From NCBI RefSeq assembly GCF_016908325.1, contig NZ_JAFBDR010000022.1, forward strand, positions 1 to 64,000: DNA of 64,000 nt. Reading direction: 5' to 3'. Position 1 is the stretch's first letter. Each line of letters begins with the position of its first letter. The notes under the pieces are model-generated. The model ran no database searches. It was not told where the DNA came from and was given only the letters and a program-made list of their open reading frames with translations. Below are positions 54,519 to 62,148 of this stretch, in pieces. Source of the stretch: Aquibacillus albus (GTDB lineage Bacteria; Bacillota; Bacilli; Bacillales; Amphibacillaceae). The translations under genes and the position numbers were made by a program.

Positions 54519-54556
54519 AAATGTATGCCTGACTTCTTAAAAAAAGTCAGGCATAC
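54518..54556. terminator. Bidirectional terminator between ald and the M24 peptidase
   Basis: GTATGCCTGACTT (54523-54535) pairs with AAGTCAGGCATAC (54544-54556). T-rich flanks lie on both sides, the better run being on the minus strand. Confidence 0.85.
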
Positions 54557-54559
54557 TGT

Positions 54560-55651
54560 TTAAAGGATTTGCAGTTCTTTTGGATATTTAGTTAGTAATT
54601 CAATGCCGCCATCTGTCATCAATACTTGATCTTCAATTCGAACTCCACCAATTTCAGGAATGTAAATACCGGGTTCAATGGTAAAGCTCATTCCGGGCAG
54701 AAGAGGTAAACTATTTGTGGAAGTCATGGACGGGAACTCATGAACATCAATCCCGATACCATGCCCTAGTCGATGGGTGAAATACTCACCATAGCCTTTA
54801 TCAGTAATATGTTTACGAGCAACTTGATCTAAAGAACCAATGGGTTGTTGTAATTTCGCATGAGAAATCGCTGCTTTTTGAGCTGATAAGACAGTCTGAT
54901 AAATGTCTTTTTGTTGGTCATTAATCTGTTTATATGCTACAGTTCTAGTTATATCTGAACAATAGCCCTCAAAAACAACTCCTAAATCAAACAATACTAA
55001 GTCACCAGGTTTTATTGTATCTAACCCGGGGGTACCATGTGGAATAGCTGTTTTGTTTCCAGTAAGTACCATCGTAGCAAATGACATTTCGCGAATTCCC
55101 TGCTTCTTTAACTCATATTCAATTGTTGCAAGTATTTCAAGTTCTGTTTTTCCTTCTTCTATAGCTTTTATTCCTATTTCAACTCCTAAATCAGCTAGGT
55201 TTGCGGCTTGTTTGAGTAAATGATACTCCTTTTCGTCTTTTATGACTCTCAAGTTAGCAAGATGTTCTTTTACATCATTTGTTGTTGTTTCAGGAAAAAA
55301 GGCTTTAATTTGCTCGAACCTTTCTATAGTGAAATGGTCGTGCTCAATTCCGATTGTGTTCGGAATTCGCTTAGATTTGTTTAAGTAGTGGTAAAACAGC
55401 TCCCACGGGTTTTCGTGGTCTGCATAGCTTAAAATATCTCCTTGCCAACCAGAAGCTATTGCAGTGTCTTTTTCCATGGCTGGTAGAATAAGTAAAGGCT
55501 CGCCTAGTTTGTCAATAAAGATACCAATTAGTCGCTCATGTGGATCTGTGTAATGGTTACTTATGTAATAGACATTTGCCTTAGATGTAATGAACATACT
55601 TTCTTGGTTCCACTCTTGTAAACGATCTAATAATTTATTTACCCTAGTCAA
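54560..55651 (-). CDS. M24-family Xaa-Pro peptidase-like protein
   Basis: A 363-aa pita-bread metallopeptidase with an N-terminal creatinase-like domain (about 1-125) and a C-terminal catalytic domain. Dinuclear metal ligands are visible in VLFDLGVVFEGYCSDITRT (two Asp), HRLGHGIGIDVHE (His), FTIEPGIY (Glu) and VRIEDQVL (Glu). The preference for Xaa-Pro substrates is inferred from the family. Two TTG codons are in frame; the second (55651), 6 bases after AAGGTGA, is chosen. It is divergent from the PspA cluster. Confidence 0.9.
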   Translation of the reverse strand: MTRVNKLLDRLQEWNQESMFITSKANVYYISNHYTDPHERLIGIFIDKLGEPLLILPAMEKDTAIASGWQGDILSYADHENPWELFYHYLNKSKRIPNTIGIEHDHFTIERFEQIKAFFPETTTNDVKEHLANLRVIKDEKEYHLLKQAANLADLGVEIGIKAIEEGKTELEILATIEYELKKQGIREMSFATMVLTGNKTAIPHGTPGLDTIKPGDLVLFDLGVVFEGYCSDITRTVAYKQINDQQKDIYQTVLSAQKAAISHAKLQQPIGSLDQVARKHITDKGYGEYFTHRLGHGIGIDVHEFPSMTSTNSLPLLPGMSFTIEPGIYIPEIGGVRIEDQVLMTDGGIELLTKYPKELQIL

Positions 55652-55823
55652 AATCAATCACCTTCCTAGCTCATTGTTGTTTTCCATTGAATGGAAAGTC
55701 ATAATAATAGTAGTATAGCAAAATAAAAACTAAATAAGAACAATGGAAAGTTTTATTCATTCCATTGATATGATAAATTAATATCGAAAAATTTTTTATT
55801 TCTATATAAAATTCAAATAAATG

Positions 55824-55850
55824 TGAAACGTTTTGTGTGGAATAATCGTA
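55824..55850 (+). promoter_or_regulatory. Sigma-W-type ECF promoter of the PspA cluster
   Basis: TGAAAC (55824-55829), a 17-base spacer and CGTA (55847-55850), both elements matching the B. subtilis sigma-W consensus (TGAAAC-N16/17-CGTA). B. subtilis pspA is also sigma-W controlled, which supports envelope-stress induction. Confidence 0.8.
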
Positions 55851-55884
55851 AATTTATTATAAGTAAGCAGAAAGAGGTGCACCA

Positions 55885-56397
55885 ATGGGGTTATTCCAAA
55901 AATTATTTAAAAAGAAAGATAATAGACCACAAATAAAAGAAAGAACCCCGCTTTCTTTAGAAGTAGGAGATATAGTGGTTTATGATTTGACTGATTATGA
56001 GGTGGTAGGCAAAATTAATTACCGTCAAGGAAGTTATGAATGGTTTGGTTATCAGTTATTAGAGGGGAATGACACCATTTGGCTTGCAGCAGAAATGGAC
56101 GATGATCTGGAACTAGGTATTTACAAACCGATAAAACTTCCAGTATCGTATCCTTTTCCAAAACAAATTTCCTATCAGGAGAAAACTTATTATCTTGATG
56201 AGGAAGGTGAGGCAAGAGTTGTAGGTGAAGGAAGAAGCAGAAATGTAAATGGTAGCATAGTGAAATATGCAGAGTACTATGATGATGAGGAGTCATATTT
56301 CATTAGCTTAGAACACTGGGGTAGTGAAATGGAGGTAAGCTTAGGATATCCAATTGAAGAATATGAATTAAAAATTATAGCGGGATCTAATTCTTAA
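55885..56397 (+). CDS. DUF4178 protein, first gene of the PspA cluster
   Basis: A soluble 170-aa protein matching the DUF4178 family. The motif LEVGDIVVYDLTDYEVVGKI, followed by YEWFGYQLLEG and WLAAEMDDD, forms a beta-rich domain. Its function is unknown. DUF4178 genes are commonly found beside PspA, DUF350 and spermidine-synthase-like genes. The N-terminus is basic (GLFQKLFKKKDNR), perhaps for membrane-surface contact. GAAAGAGGTG lies upstream of the ATG. It is only 14 bases from pspA and is downstream of the sigma-W-type promoter. Confidence 0.85.
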   Translation: MGLFQKLFKKKDNRPQIKERTPLSLEVGDIVVYDLTDYEVVGKINYRQGSYEWFGYQLLEGNDTIWLAAEMDDDLELGIYKPIKLPVSYPFPKQISYQEKTYYLDEEGEARVVGEGRSRNVNGSIVKYAEYYDDEESYFISLEHWGSEMEVSLGYPIEEYELKIIAGSNS

Positions 56398-56411
56398 GAG
56401 GAGGTAAACTT

Positions 56412-57080
56412 ATGTTTAAAATGTTTAAACGTGTAAAAACTGTTGTAAGTTCTGAATTAAATGCCATGTTAGATAAAGCAGAAGATCCGGTGAAAATGCT
56501 TGATCAATTTATGAGAGATATGGAATCTGATATTCGTGAGGTAGAAAGCTCCGTTGCAAAACAAATTGCAAATGAAAAAATGTTAAAGCGGAAATATGAT
56601 GATGCTCAAGCACTTGTTGATAAAAGACAAAAGCAAGCAGAACAGGCAATTGAAGCTGGCAATGAAGATCTTGCAAGACGTGCTTTAGAAGATAAAGCAA
56701 ACCAAGCGCAGCAAGCAGATTCTTTAAAGGAATCTTGGGAAAGAGCAAAGTCGGATTCAGATACACTAAGAACGAAGCTCGATGAAATGAAAAAAGAATA
56801 TCAAGATATGAAATTAAAGAAAGATTCTTTAAAAGCACGCGCAGAATCGGCTAAAACTAGAACAAAGATTAATCGTACAATGTCTTCGATTGGGAATGAT
56901 GAATCCAAACAAGGTTTTGACCGAATGGAAGAAAAGGTTCTACATTATGAAGCAGAGGCAGATACGAGCGAAGATCTTTCAGCGGCAAGTCGTACTTTAG
57001 ATGATGAGTTTGAAGAACTAGAGAAAAATGGTGTAGATGATGAATTGGCAGCACTTAAAAAGAAAATGGGGAAAGAATAA
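56412..57080 (+). CDS. pspA: PspA/IM30 (ESCRT-III-like) membrane-stress protein
   Basis: A 222-aa PspA/Vipp1-family protein, almost wholly helical. The amphipathic start FKMFKRVKTVVSSELNAML binds stressed membranes. The central hairpin is long coiled coil (VEDSxxxx-like repeats rich in Ala, Lys and Glu). PspA proteins assemble into rods or rings that shore up damaged membranes and help keep the proton gradient. AGAGGAGG lies before the ATG. A terminator hairpin follows 65 bases after the stop, so the downstream genes may be expressed at a lower level. Confidence 0.93.
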   Translation: MFKMFKRVKTVVSSELNAMLDKAEDPVKMLDQFMRDMESDIREVESSVAKQIANEKMLKRKYDDAQALVDKRQKQAEQAIEAGNEDLARRALEDKANQAQQADSLKESWERAKSDSDTLRTKLDEMKKEYQDMKLKKDSLKARAESAKTRTKINRTMSSIGNDESKQGFDRMEEKVLHYEAEADTSEDLSAASRTLDDEFEELEKNGVDDELAALKKKMGKE

Positions 57081-57145
57081 GGGGTTTATAGGTGGCTTCT
57101 TTCTAGTTACGCAATAAGTGCTTAGATTTCAAGTCAATAGGACAG

Positions 57146-57182
57146 AAACCCTTGTATGCCTAAGTAGCAGCAAGGGTTTTTA
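57146..57182 (+). terminator. Terminator between pspA and the DUF4247 gene
   Basis: AAACCCTTG (57146-57154) pairs with CAAGGGTTT (57171-57179), followed by TTTATT. Confidence 0.75.
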
Positions 57183-57243
57183 TTGTACTTTTAGTTTTAT
57201 ACAAATGAGGCGGTTGTAAAAAGTATAAGAAAGGGGGGTGTCC

Positions 57244-57876
57244 ATGAAAAAAAGTTGCTTGGTTGTATTTTTATTTGTTTCTATTTTTCTAACTGCATGT
57301 GGATATACAAACATACCGGGTTTTGAAGAACCAACTGTATCTGTTAGCGATATACCTGATGAACCAACTAAGGAACAATTATTAGACGAGATTAAAGCAT
57401 CATCAACAAGTGATATAGAGGCAGTCATATCCAACCATTTTTATTTACTAGATGTAGTCGAGGGAGATAATGGACAGGCAAATATTTATGCAACAAATAG
57501 ATTATCTATTTCAGAGTTGGTATCTGTACTATCAGATATAATCCAACCTGAGGAAATTAGCGACCTAAAAGATAACCAACAAATATTAATTTATCCAAAT
57601 AACTTTGTCACCATTAAGGAAAGTGAAGAGGATAATAATGCTGTGTTAATGGAAGTGGCAAGTAAGCAATTTGTCCAAAATCATTATTCCCCTAGTTTTT
57701 TAAGTACGTATTTTGCTATTCGTACATTAGAAAGTGTACTAGGAGTACCGAATTGGGGAAATAGGCAAAGAAACCAATGCAGTAATGGTGGATGCTATGG
57801 AGGTTATACAATGGATCGAAACCAAAATAGGGGGATGTCAACTTATAGGGGTGGCGGTCCTAGTGCTGGCAAATAA
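57244..57876 (+). CDS. DUF4247 lipoprotein of the PspA cluster
   Basis: A 210-aa predicted lipoprotein. The signal ends in the lipobox LTAC, with Cys19 as the acylation site. The mature domain (DEIKASSTSDIEAVISNHFY ... RTLESVLGVPNWG) fits DUF4247, of unknown function. The last ~35 residues are Gly/Asn/Arg-rich with two cysteines (QCSNGGCYGGY) and resemble a flexible surface tail. GTG 57238 overlaps the ribosome-binding site; ATG 57244 is preferred. It lies 21 bases before the DUF350 gene. Confidence 0.83.
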   Translation: MKKSCLVVFLFVSIFLTACGYTNIPGFEEPTVSVSDIPDEPTKEQLLDEIKASSTSDIEAVISNHFYLLDVVEGDNGQANIYATNRLSISELVSVLSDIIQPEEISDLKDNQQILIYPNNFVTIKESEEDNNAVLMEVASKQFVQNHYSPSFLSTYFAIRTLESVLGVPNWGNRQRNQCSNGGCYGGYTMDRNQNRGMSTYRGGGPSAGK

Positions 57877-57897
57877 AAAAGGAGGTTGTGAAAACAA

Positions 57898-58293
57898 ATG
57901 GAAGCTTTTATTTCAACGTTTATTTATTTTTTGATGGCTATTATTGTTGTTGTGATTGGCTTAGTTGTTTTTGAATTTTTAACAAGAAAGTATAAAGATT
58001 GGGAAGAGATTAAGAACGGTAACCATTCAGTGGCATTATCTATAGCAGGTAAAATAATAGGTATTTGCATTATTCTTTCCTTTGCTATATACCATAGCAT
58101 AACTGTTTGGGAAACGATTTTATGGGGTGGTTATGGTGTCGTGTTACAACTGATTGCTTATTGGGTTTTCGAAGGGTTAACGAGAAAGTTTTCTGTAGAA
58201 GAACAACTGAAAGGAAATAACATTGCAGTAGGTATTATAACGATGGCAGTATCGATTGGCTTGGCATTTGTTATTGGAGCATCTATTACATAA
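57898..58293 (+). CDS. DUF350 (YjfL-like) membrane protein
   Basis: A 131-aa protein with four membrane helices, arranged as two similar halves. Each half has a conserved FEFLTRKY or FEGLTRKF-type turn followed by a polar loop with GN (KNGNHSVALSIAGKIIG; KGNNIAVGIITMAVSIG). This internal duplication is typical of DUF350. Function is unknown; DUF350 genes cluster with PspA and polyamine-type enzymes in many bacteria. GGAGG is 12 bases from the ATG, which is rather long, but no better start exists. Confidence 0.88.
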   Translation: MEAFISTFIYFLMAIIVVVIGLVVFEFLTRKYKDWEEIKNGNHSVALSIAGKIIGICIILSFAIYHSITVWETILWGGYGVVLQLIAYWVFEGLTRKFSVEEQLKGNNIAVGIITMAVSIGLAFVIGASIT

Positions 58294-58427
58294 TAAGTCC
58301 TGCCAAACATAAGGTCTGGTCAAACGTGGCCAGACCGCTGTTAATAATGGGGTTGAAAGTAAAACGAAGGCTTGCTCAATCTAGTCGTGTCTACAACCCA
58401 AGTTTTTTTAACAAACGGAGTGAGAGG

Positions 58428-59978
58428 ATGAACGATTCAGCAGTTAAACAAAGTCATTTTATTTATTGGGCATCTGGAATTGTATCTATATGTGGAATTA
58501 TATTTGAAGTGCTTTTCGGTGCCTTAGGCTCTTACATATTAGGGGATGGAGTTAAGCAATATACACTAACAATATCGTTGTTTTTAACTGGAATGGGTAT
58601 TGGAGCAAGTTTAAGTGAAAAGGTATTAAAAAATTTAGTTATTGCTTTTATTTATATAGAATTTTTAGTTGCTCTCATAGGTGGTACTTCAAGTTTTATT
58701 ATGTTCGGTATAACAGCTTTTTCACCAGATGGAACGGACGCATTGTTCCTTTACTTCATCACTCTTCTTGTTGGAGCTTTAACTGGGGTAGAACTTCCTA
58801 TCTTAATTCGTAAGGCAAATGAAATTGGTGTATCATTAAACCGAAGTACAGCAAGGGTGCTTTTTTCCGATTATGCTGGTGGTTTGATCGGTGGATTGTT
58901 ATTTGTATATTTATTACGACCACAACTAGGAATGGTTAAGACTGCATTTTTAGTAGGTTGTATAAATTTAGCAGTTGCTCTAGTTGTATTATTCTTATTT
59001 CGAAAAGAAATCACTAAATTTGTTTCACATCTATTTGTAGGGGCAATCATTGGTATTATTTTAATAGCGGGGTTATTTTTTGGTGAAGAAATGGCCTTGA
59101 CATTTGAACAGAAGCTATATAGAGATCCAATTATCCATATGGAAGAAAGTAAGTATCAAAAGATAGTCATTACGAAAGATCAACAGGATACGAGGCTTTA
59201 TTTAGACGGTGGCTTGCAGTTCAGCTCTGTTGACGAATATCGTTATCATGAAGTATTAGTACATCCTGCCATGGCACAAGCAACGAACCATAATCATGTT
59301 TTGATTCTTGGTGGTGGTGACGGTATAGCAGCGAAAGAGGTATTAAAGTATCCAGATGTTCAAAAGGTTACACTTGTTGATTTAGATCCAGCTGTTATTG
59401 AGTTAGCAAATAATGATCCCAATCTATTAACTATTAATAATGGGGCTTTAAAGGATGAAAAAGTAAATATTATCAATAAGGATGCATTTAATTATTTAGA
59501 AGAAACGAATGAATGGTTTAATGTCATTATCGTTGATTTACCAGACCCTAATAACGAAGGCCTGAACAAATTATATACAAAAGAGTTTTATTCATTAGCA
59601 AGAAATCATTTGTTGCCGGATGGGGCAATGATGGTACAAGCGACTAGTCCAGTTTTCGCAAGAGAGGTATATTGGACGATTTCCAAAACAATTGAATCTA
59701 CCGGGCTTCAAATTGAAAACCTTCATGTCGATGTTCCAAGCTTTGGGAATTGGGGCTTCGTGTTTGCAAGTAGGGGGGCTATAGATCTAAATCGTCTTGA
59801 GATATCGGTACCTACTCAATTTTTAACTACGGAACTAATACAATCGTTAACAGTATTTGGCAAAGATGAAGACGAAGATATACGGAATGAAAGAGGAAAA
59901 AAAGTTGTACTAGAACCAAATACAATTATAAATCCTAGACTTATCCAATTATATGAAAAATCATGGGAAAACTATTAG
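58428..59978 (+). CDS. Membrane-fused spermidine synthase-like aminopropyltransferase
   Basis: A 516-aa protein with about seven membrane helices in the first ~210 residues and a cytosolic spermidine-synthase domain behind. The catalytic half keeps LDGGLQFSSVDEYRYHE, the nucleotide loop LILGGGDGIAAKEV, TLVDLDPAVIELA and DLPDPNNE (the catalytic Asp position). It could therefore transfer an aminopropyl group from decarboxylated SAM. The acceptor is unknown; location suggests a membrane-associated product. The open frame runs upstream to 58326, but ATG 58428 with GGAG 7 bases before it is the likely start. It is the last gene of the PspA cluster. Confidence 0.88.
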   Translation: MNDSAVKQSHFIYWASGIVSICGIIFEVLFGALGSYILGDGVKQYTLTISLFLTGMGIGASLSEKVLKNLVIAFIYIEFLVALIGGTSSFIMFGITAFSPDGTDALFLYFITLLVGALTGVELPILIRKANEIGVSLNRSTARVLFSDYAGGLIGGLLFVYLLRPQLGMVKTAFLVGCINLAVALVVLFLFRKEITKFVSHLFVGAIIGIILIAGLFFGEEMALTFEQKLYRDPIIHMEESKYQKIVITKDQQDTRLYLDGGLQFSSVDEYRYHEVLVHPAMAQATNHNHVLILGGGDGIAAKEVLKYPDVQKVTLVDLDPAVIELANNDPNLLTINNGALKDEKVNIINKDAFNYLEETNEWFNVIIVDLPDPNNEGLNKLYTKEFYSLARNHLLPDGAMMVQATSPVFAREVYWTISKTIESTGLQIENLHVDVPSFGNWGFVFASRGAIDLNRLEISVPTQFLTTELIQSLTVFGKDEDEDIRNERGKKVVLEPNTIINPRLIQLYEKSWENY

Positions 59979-60130
59979 AGGATACACGCACTATTAGTAA
60001 TTGTCTAAAACTTAAAGATGAGTTTGTCATAGTGTTTAGTTGCAGTTCGTCTTTTTACATTTTAAAATGAAACAAATGGCTGTAAAGTAAATGAATACCA
60101 TACAAGAATTCTAAAAGGGAGAGATGGCTA

Positions 60131-60811
60131 ATGAAGGTATCCTTTCATGGACAATCGGTTGTCCAAGTTGTAACTTCTAAACATAACATACTTATTGATC
60201 CTTTTATTTCAGGTAATGGAACATGTGATCTTGATGCAAATGAGGTAAATCCCGATGTGATTTTACTTACTCATGGTCATAACGACCATGTAGGAGATAC
60301 AATAGACATCGCAAAGCGGACGAATGCACTTGTCGTTGCTCCTTATGAGTTGGCTGTTTATTTAGAGTCCAGAGGTTTAAATACGCACCCGATGCATATC
60401 GGTGGAGCTCATCCGTTTGAGTTTGGACGTGTTAAATTAACTCCAGCATTTCATGGATCAGCTTTCACTGATGAAAATGGTCAAAGTATTTATTGCGGTA
60501 TGCCTGCTGGGATTCTGTTAACAGTTGAAGGGAAAACAATTTATCATGCAGGCGATACTGCATTATTCTCAGACTTTAAACTAATCGGAGAGTTAAATGA
60601 TATTGATCTTGCTTTTTTACCTATAGGTGATAACTTCACGATGGGTCCAGAGGATGCTTTAATTGCAGCAGAATGGATCAAGGCAAAGCAAGTAGTACCA
60701 ATCCATTATAATACGTTTCCGTTAATTGAGCAGGATGGAGATGCATTTGCTGACAAAGTAAGACCAGGAAAAGGAGTTGCATTGAAGCCGGGAGAAGGAA
60801 TAGATCTTTAA
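60131..60811 (+). CDS. ytkL: Metallo-beta-lactamase-fold hydrolase YtkL (UPF0173)
   Basis: A 226-aa protein of the UPF0173 metal-dependent hydrolase family. Zinc-ligand motifs are [28 protein letters not shown] and IHYNTF. No signal peptide is present, so it is cytosolic. The substrate is unknown. GGGAGAGA lies before the ATG. B. subtilis ytkL sits next to ytkK; here the two are separated by ald, the M24 peptidase and the PspA cluster. Confidence 0.92.
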   Translation: MKVSFHGQSVVQVVTSKHNILIDPFISGNGTCDLDANEVNPDVILLTHGHNDHVGDTIDIAKRTNALVVAPYELAVYLESRGLNTHPMHIGGAHPFEFGRVKLTPAFHGSAFTDENGQSIYCGMPAGILLTVEGKTIYHAGDTALFSDFKLIGELNDIDLAFLPIGDNFTMGPEDALIAAEWIKAKQVVPIHYNTFPLIEQDGDAFADKVRPGKGVALKPGEGIDL

Positions 60812-60909
60812 TCGACTCGTATATGTTTCCTCCTTAACTTGAAAAAGAAAATCCGAAGACCATATGAACAAGTAGGTAGTCTTTGAGTACAATCCATATA
60901 TAGGTGATT

Positions 60910-60946
60910 GAGCATCAAATTGCAAAGCAATTTGATGCTCTTTTTA
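60910..60946 (+). terminator. Terminator after ytkL
   Basis: GAGCATCAAATTGC (60910-60923) pairs with GCAATTTGATGCTC (60927-60940) and is followed by TTTTTATT. Confidence 0.92.
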
Positions 60947-61061
60947 TTTAATTGGCCTGTTTTCTAATTAAAACAAAGCCACAATACGCAACAAAAGATA
61001 AATGCGAAACAATTAATACATGGATATAGGTCTTTTTTATCAAGTGCCATACAATCGCTTC

Positions 61062-61233
61062 GGCAGAATACTTCGCTTTCCGCGGGCACGGCCTCAGCCA
61101 GGGTGCTACTTGAATAAGTTTCTTTGTTCCCTTGCGCCGAGGAAGCAAGCTGCGGAGCGTTACTAGAAGACGCAGGCGCATCCACGGGGTCTTCGGACAC
61201 GTGCTGTTCCCGCAGTAGTCTACGTATTCTGCC
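61062..61233 (-). repeat. Structured intergenic repeat, copy A (minus orientation)
   Basis: 172 bases bounded by a perfect 10-bp terminal stem (GGCAGAATAC with GTATTCTGCC). Read on the minus strand it contains CTGCGGGAACAGC, GAAGACCCCG, GGCTGAGGC and CGGAAAGCGA, shared with copy B. It carries about 54 extra bases in the middle. The sequence is distinctly more GC-rich than its surroundings. It resembles intergenic repeats that I recall from several Bacillaceae genomes, without knowing a formal family name. Confidence 0.75.
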
Positions 61234-61478
61234 TACGCTAAAAGAGATTCTTCGATTAATTATATGTGTAAGAACTGGAATTCACATTACGTGGATGTCT
61301 TATCCTCAGGAAAGCACCAGCACTATTACATCGCATATAAGAAATTGGTTTATCTTTTCGATTAGTCTACATGTGCTTCCACCGCTTGATAGTGGAAATT
61401 TTATAAAATAACTAATTTTAGTTAAAAGCTTCGTTACAGCAGTTGGATAGTTTCTCACTTATAAATAAATAAATCCAA

Positions 61479-61596
61479 GCTGTGGAAAAATGCGAGACTC
61501 CTGTGGGAAAAGCAACAGGTGAAGACCCCGCAGGAAGCGGTTTTCTTCCGAGGAGGCTGAGGCGTTGCCCACGGAAAGCGAGTGTTTTTCCACAGC
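61479..61596 (+). repeat. Structured intergenic repeat, copy B (plus orientation)
   Basis: 118 bases bounded by a perfect 12-bp terminal stem (GCTGTGGAAAAA with TTTTTCCACAGC). The inner stem CTGTGGG/CCCACGG corresponds to CTGCGGG/CCCGCGG in copy A: one T-A pair is exchanged for C-G, and the same G-T wobble is retained. Shared blocks are GAAGACCCCG (61521-61530), GGCTGAGGC and CGGAAAGCGA. Confidence 0.75.
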
Positions 61597-61842
61597 GTCG
61601 GTTATGCACTCTTTTTATTCGTTAGATTAATGACAAATTATCTTTTGTTCGCATCATGTGTCAATTGTGTAATAAAAAGTAACAAAGAATACGAAAATAG
61701 CAGTTTGAGTCTCAAAGGGTTCTCTTTTCATAGTTGAATGCATGTTATTAGGTCAGGTACTGAACATTTTTATTCATTTAATCGCATACAATAGATGATA
61801 GATTCGTACTAAGTTAAAACTAAAACAGGGGGGTGTAAATAG

Positions 61843-62073
61843 GTGAAACAGTATGCTTTTATGAGGATTTTATTAGCATTCTTTTTTCTTTATATTGCCT
61901 GGCCATCTATACGTAGTGAAGTAACACAATTATCCTCTATCTTTTGGGCTACATGGTTAGCTTTCTTTCTGTTAGTTGTAGGGGCGAACTTTGCTACAAT
62001 ATTAAAAATGATACAGCCGCCAGTAATGGAAAAAGATCAAATAAATGAAGTTTACCACACGGAGAAAAATTGA
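61843..62073 (+). CDS. Small two-helix membrane protein, unknown
   Basis: A 76-aa protein with two hydrophobic segments (FMRILLAFFFLYIAW and FWATWLAFFLLVVGANFATIL) and a polar C-terminal tail (EKDQINEVYHTEKN). The start is GTG 61843, 9 bases after a GGGGGG ribosome-binding site, which supports real translation. No family is recognised. It lies 75 bases before ytoI in the same direction and may share its transcript. Confidence 0.72.
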   Translation: MKQYAFMRILLAFFFLYIAWPSIRSEVTQLSSIFWATWLAFFLLVVGANFATILKMIQPPVMEKDQINEVYHTEKN

Positions 62074-62148
62074 TACTTTTTTTATACATCTGTATAATAA
62101 CAATAGAGAATAATGTGTTAGTACAGATGGAAAGATTGGTGAAAGGCA

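Larger units (their letters stand above)
60812..61842. other. 1-kb gene-free spacer with two copies of a structured repeat
   Basis: Contains the ytkL terminator and two GC-rich repeat copies in opposite orientation (61062-61233 and 61479-61596), embedded in AT-rich sequence. Short open frames occur on both strands through the repeats but lack ribosome-binding sites and family similarity. I see no gene. Confidence 0.75.

Noticed and set aside
55822-55836. cre site at TGTGAAACGTTTTGTG upstream of the PspA cluster
   Set aside because: The TG-to-ARCG spacing is one base short of the cre consensus, and the same bases form the sigma-W -35 element.
60948-61609. Open frames of 60-95 codons on both strands through the repeat region
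   Set aside because: They coincide with GC-rich repeat copies where stop codons are rare, lack ribosome-binding sites and show no protein-like composition.
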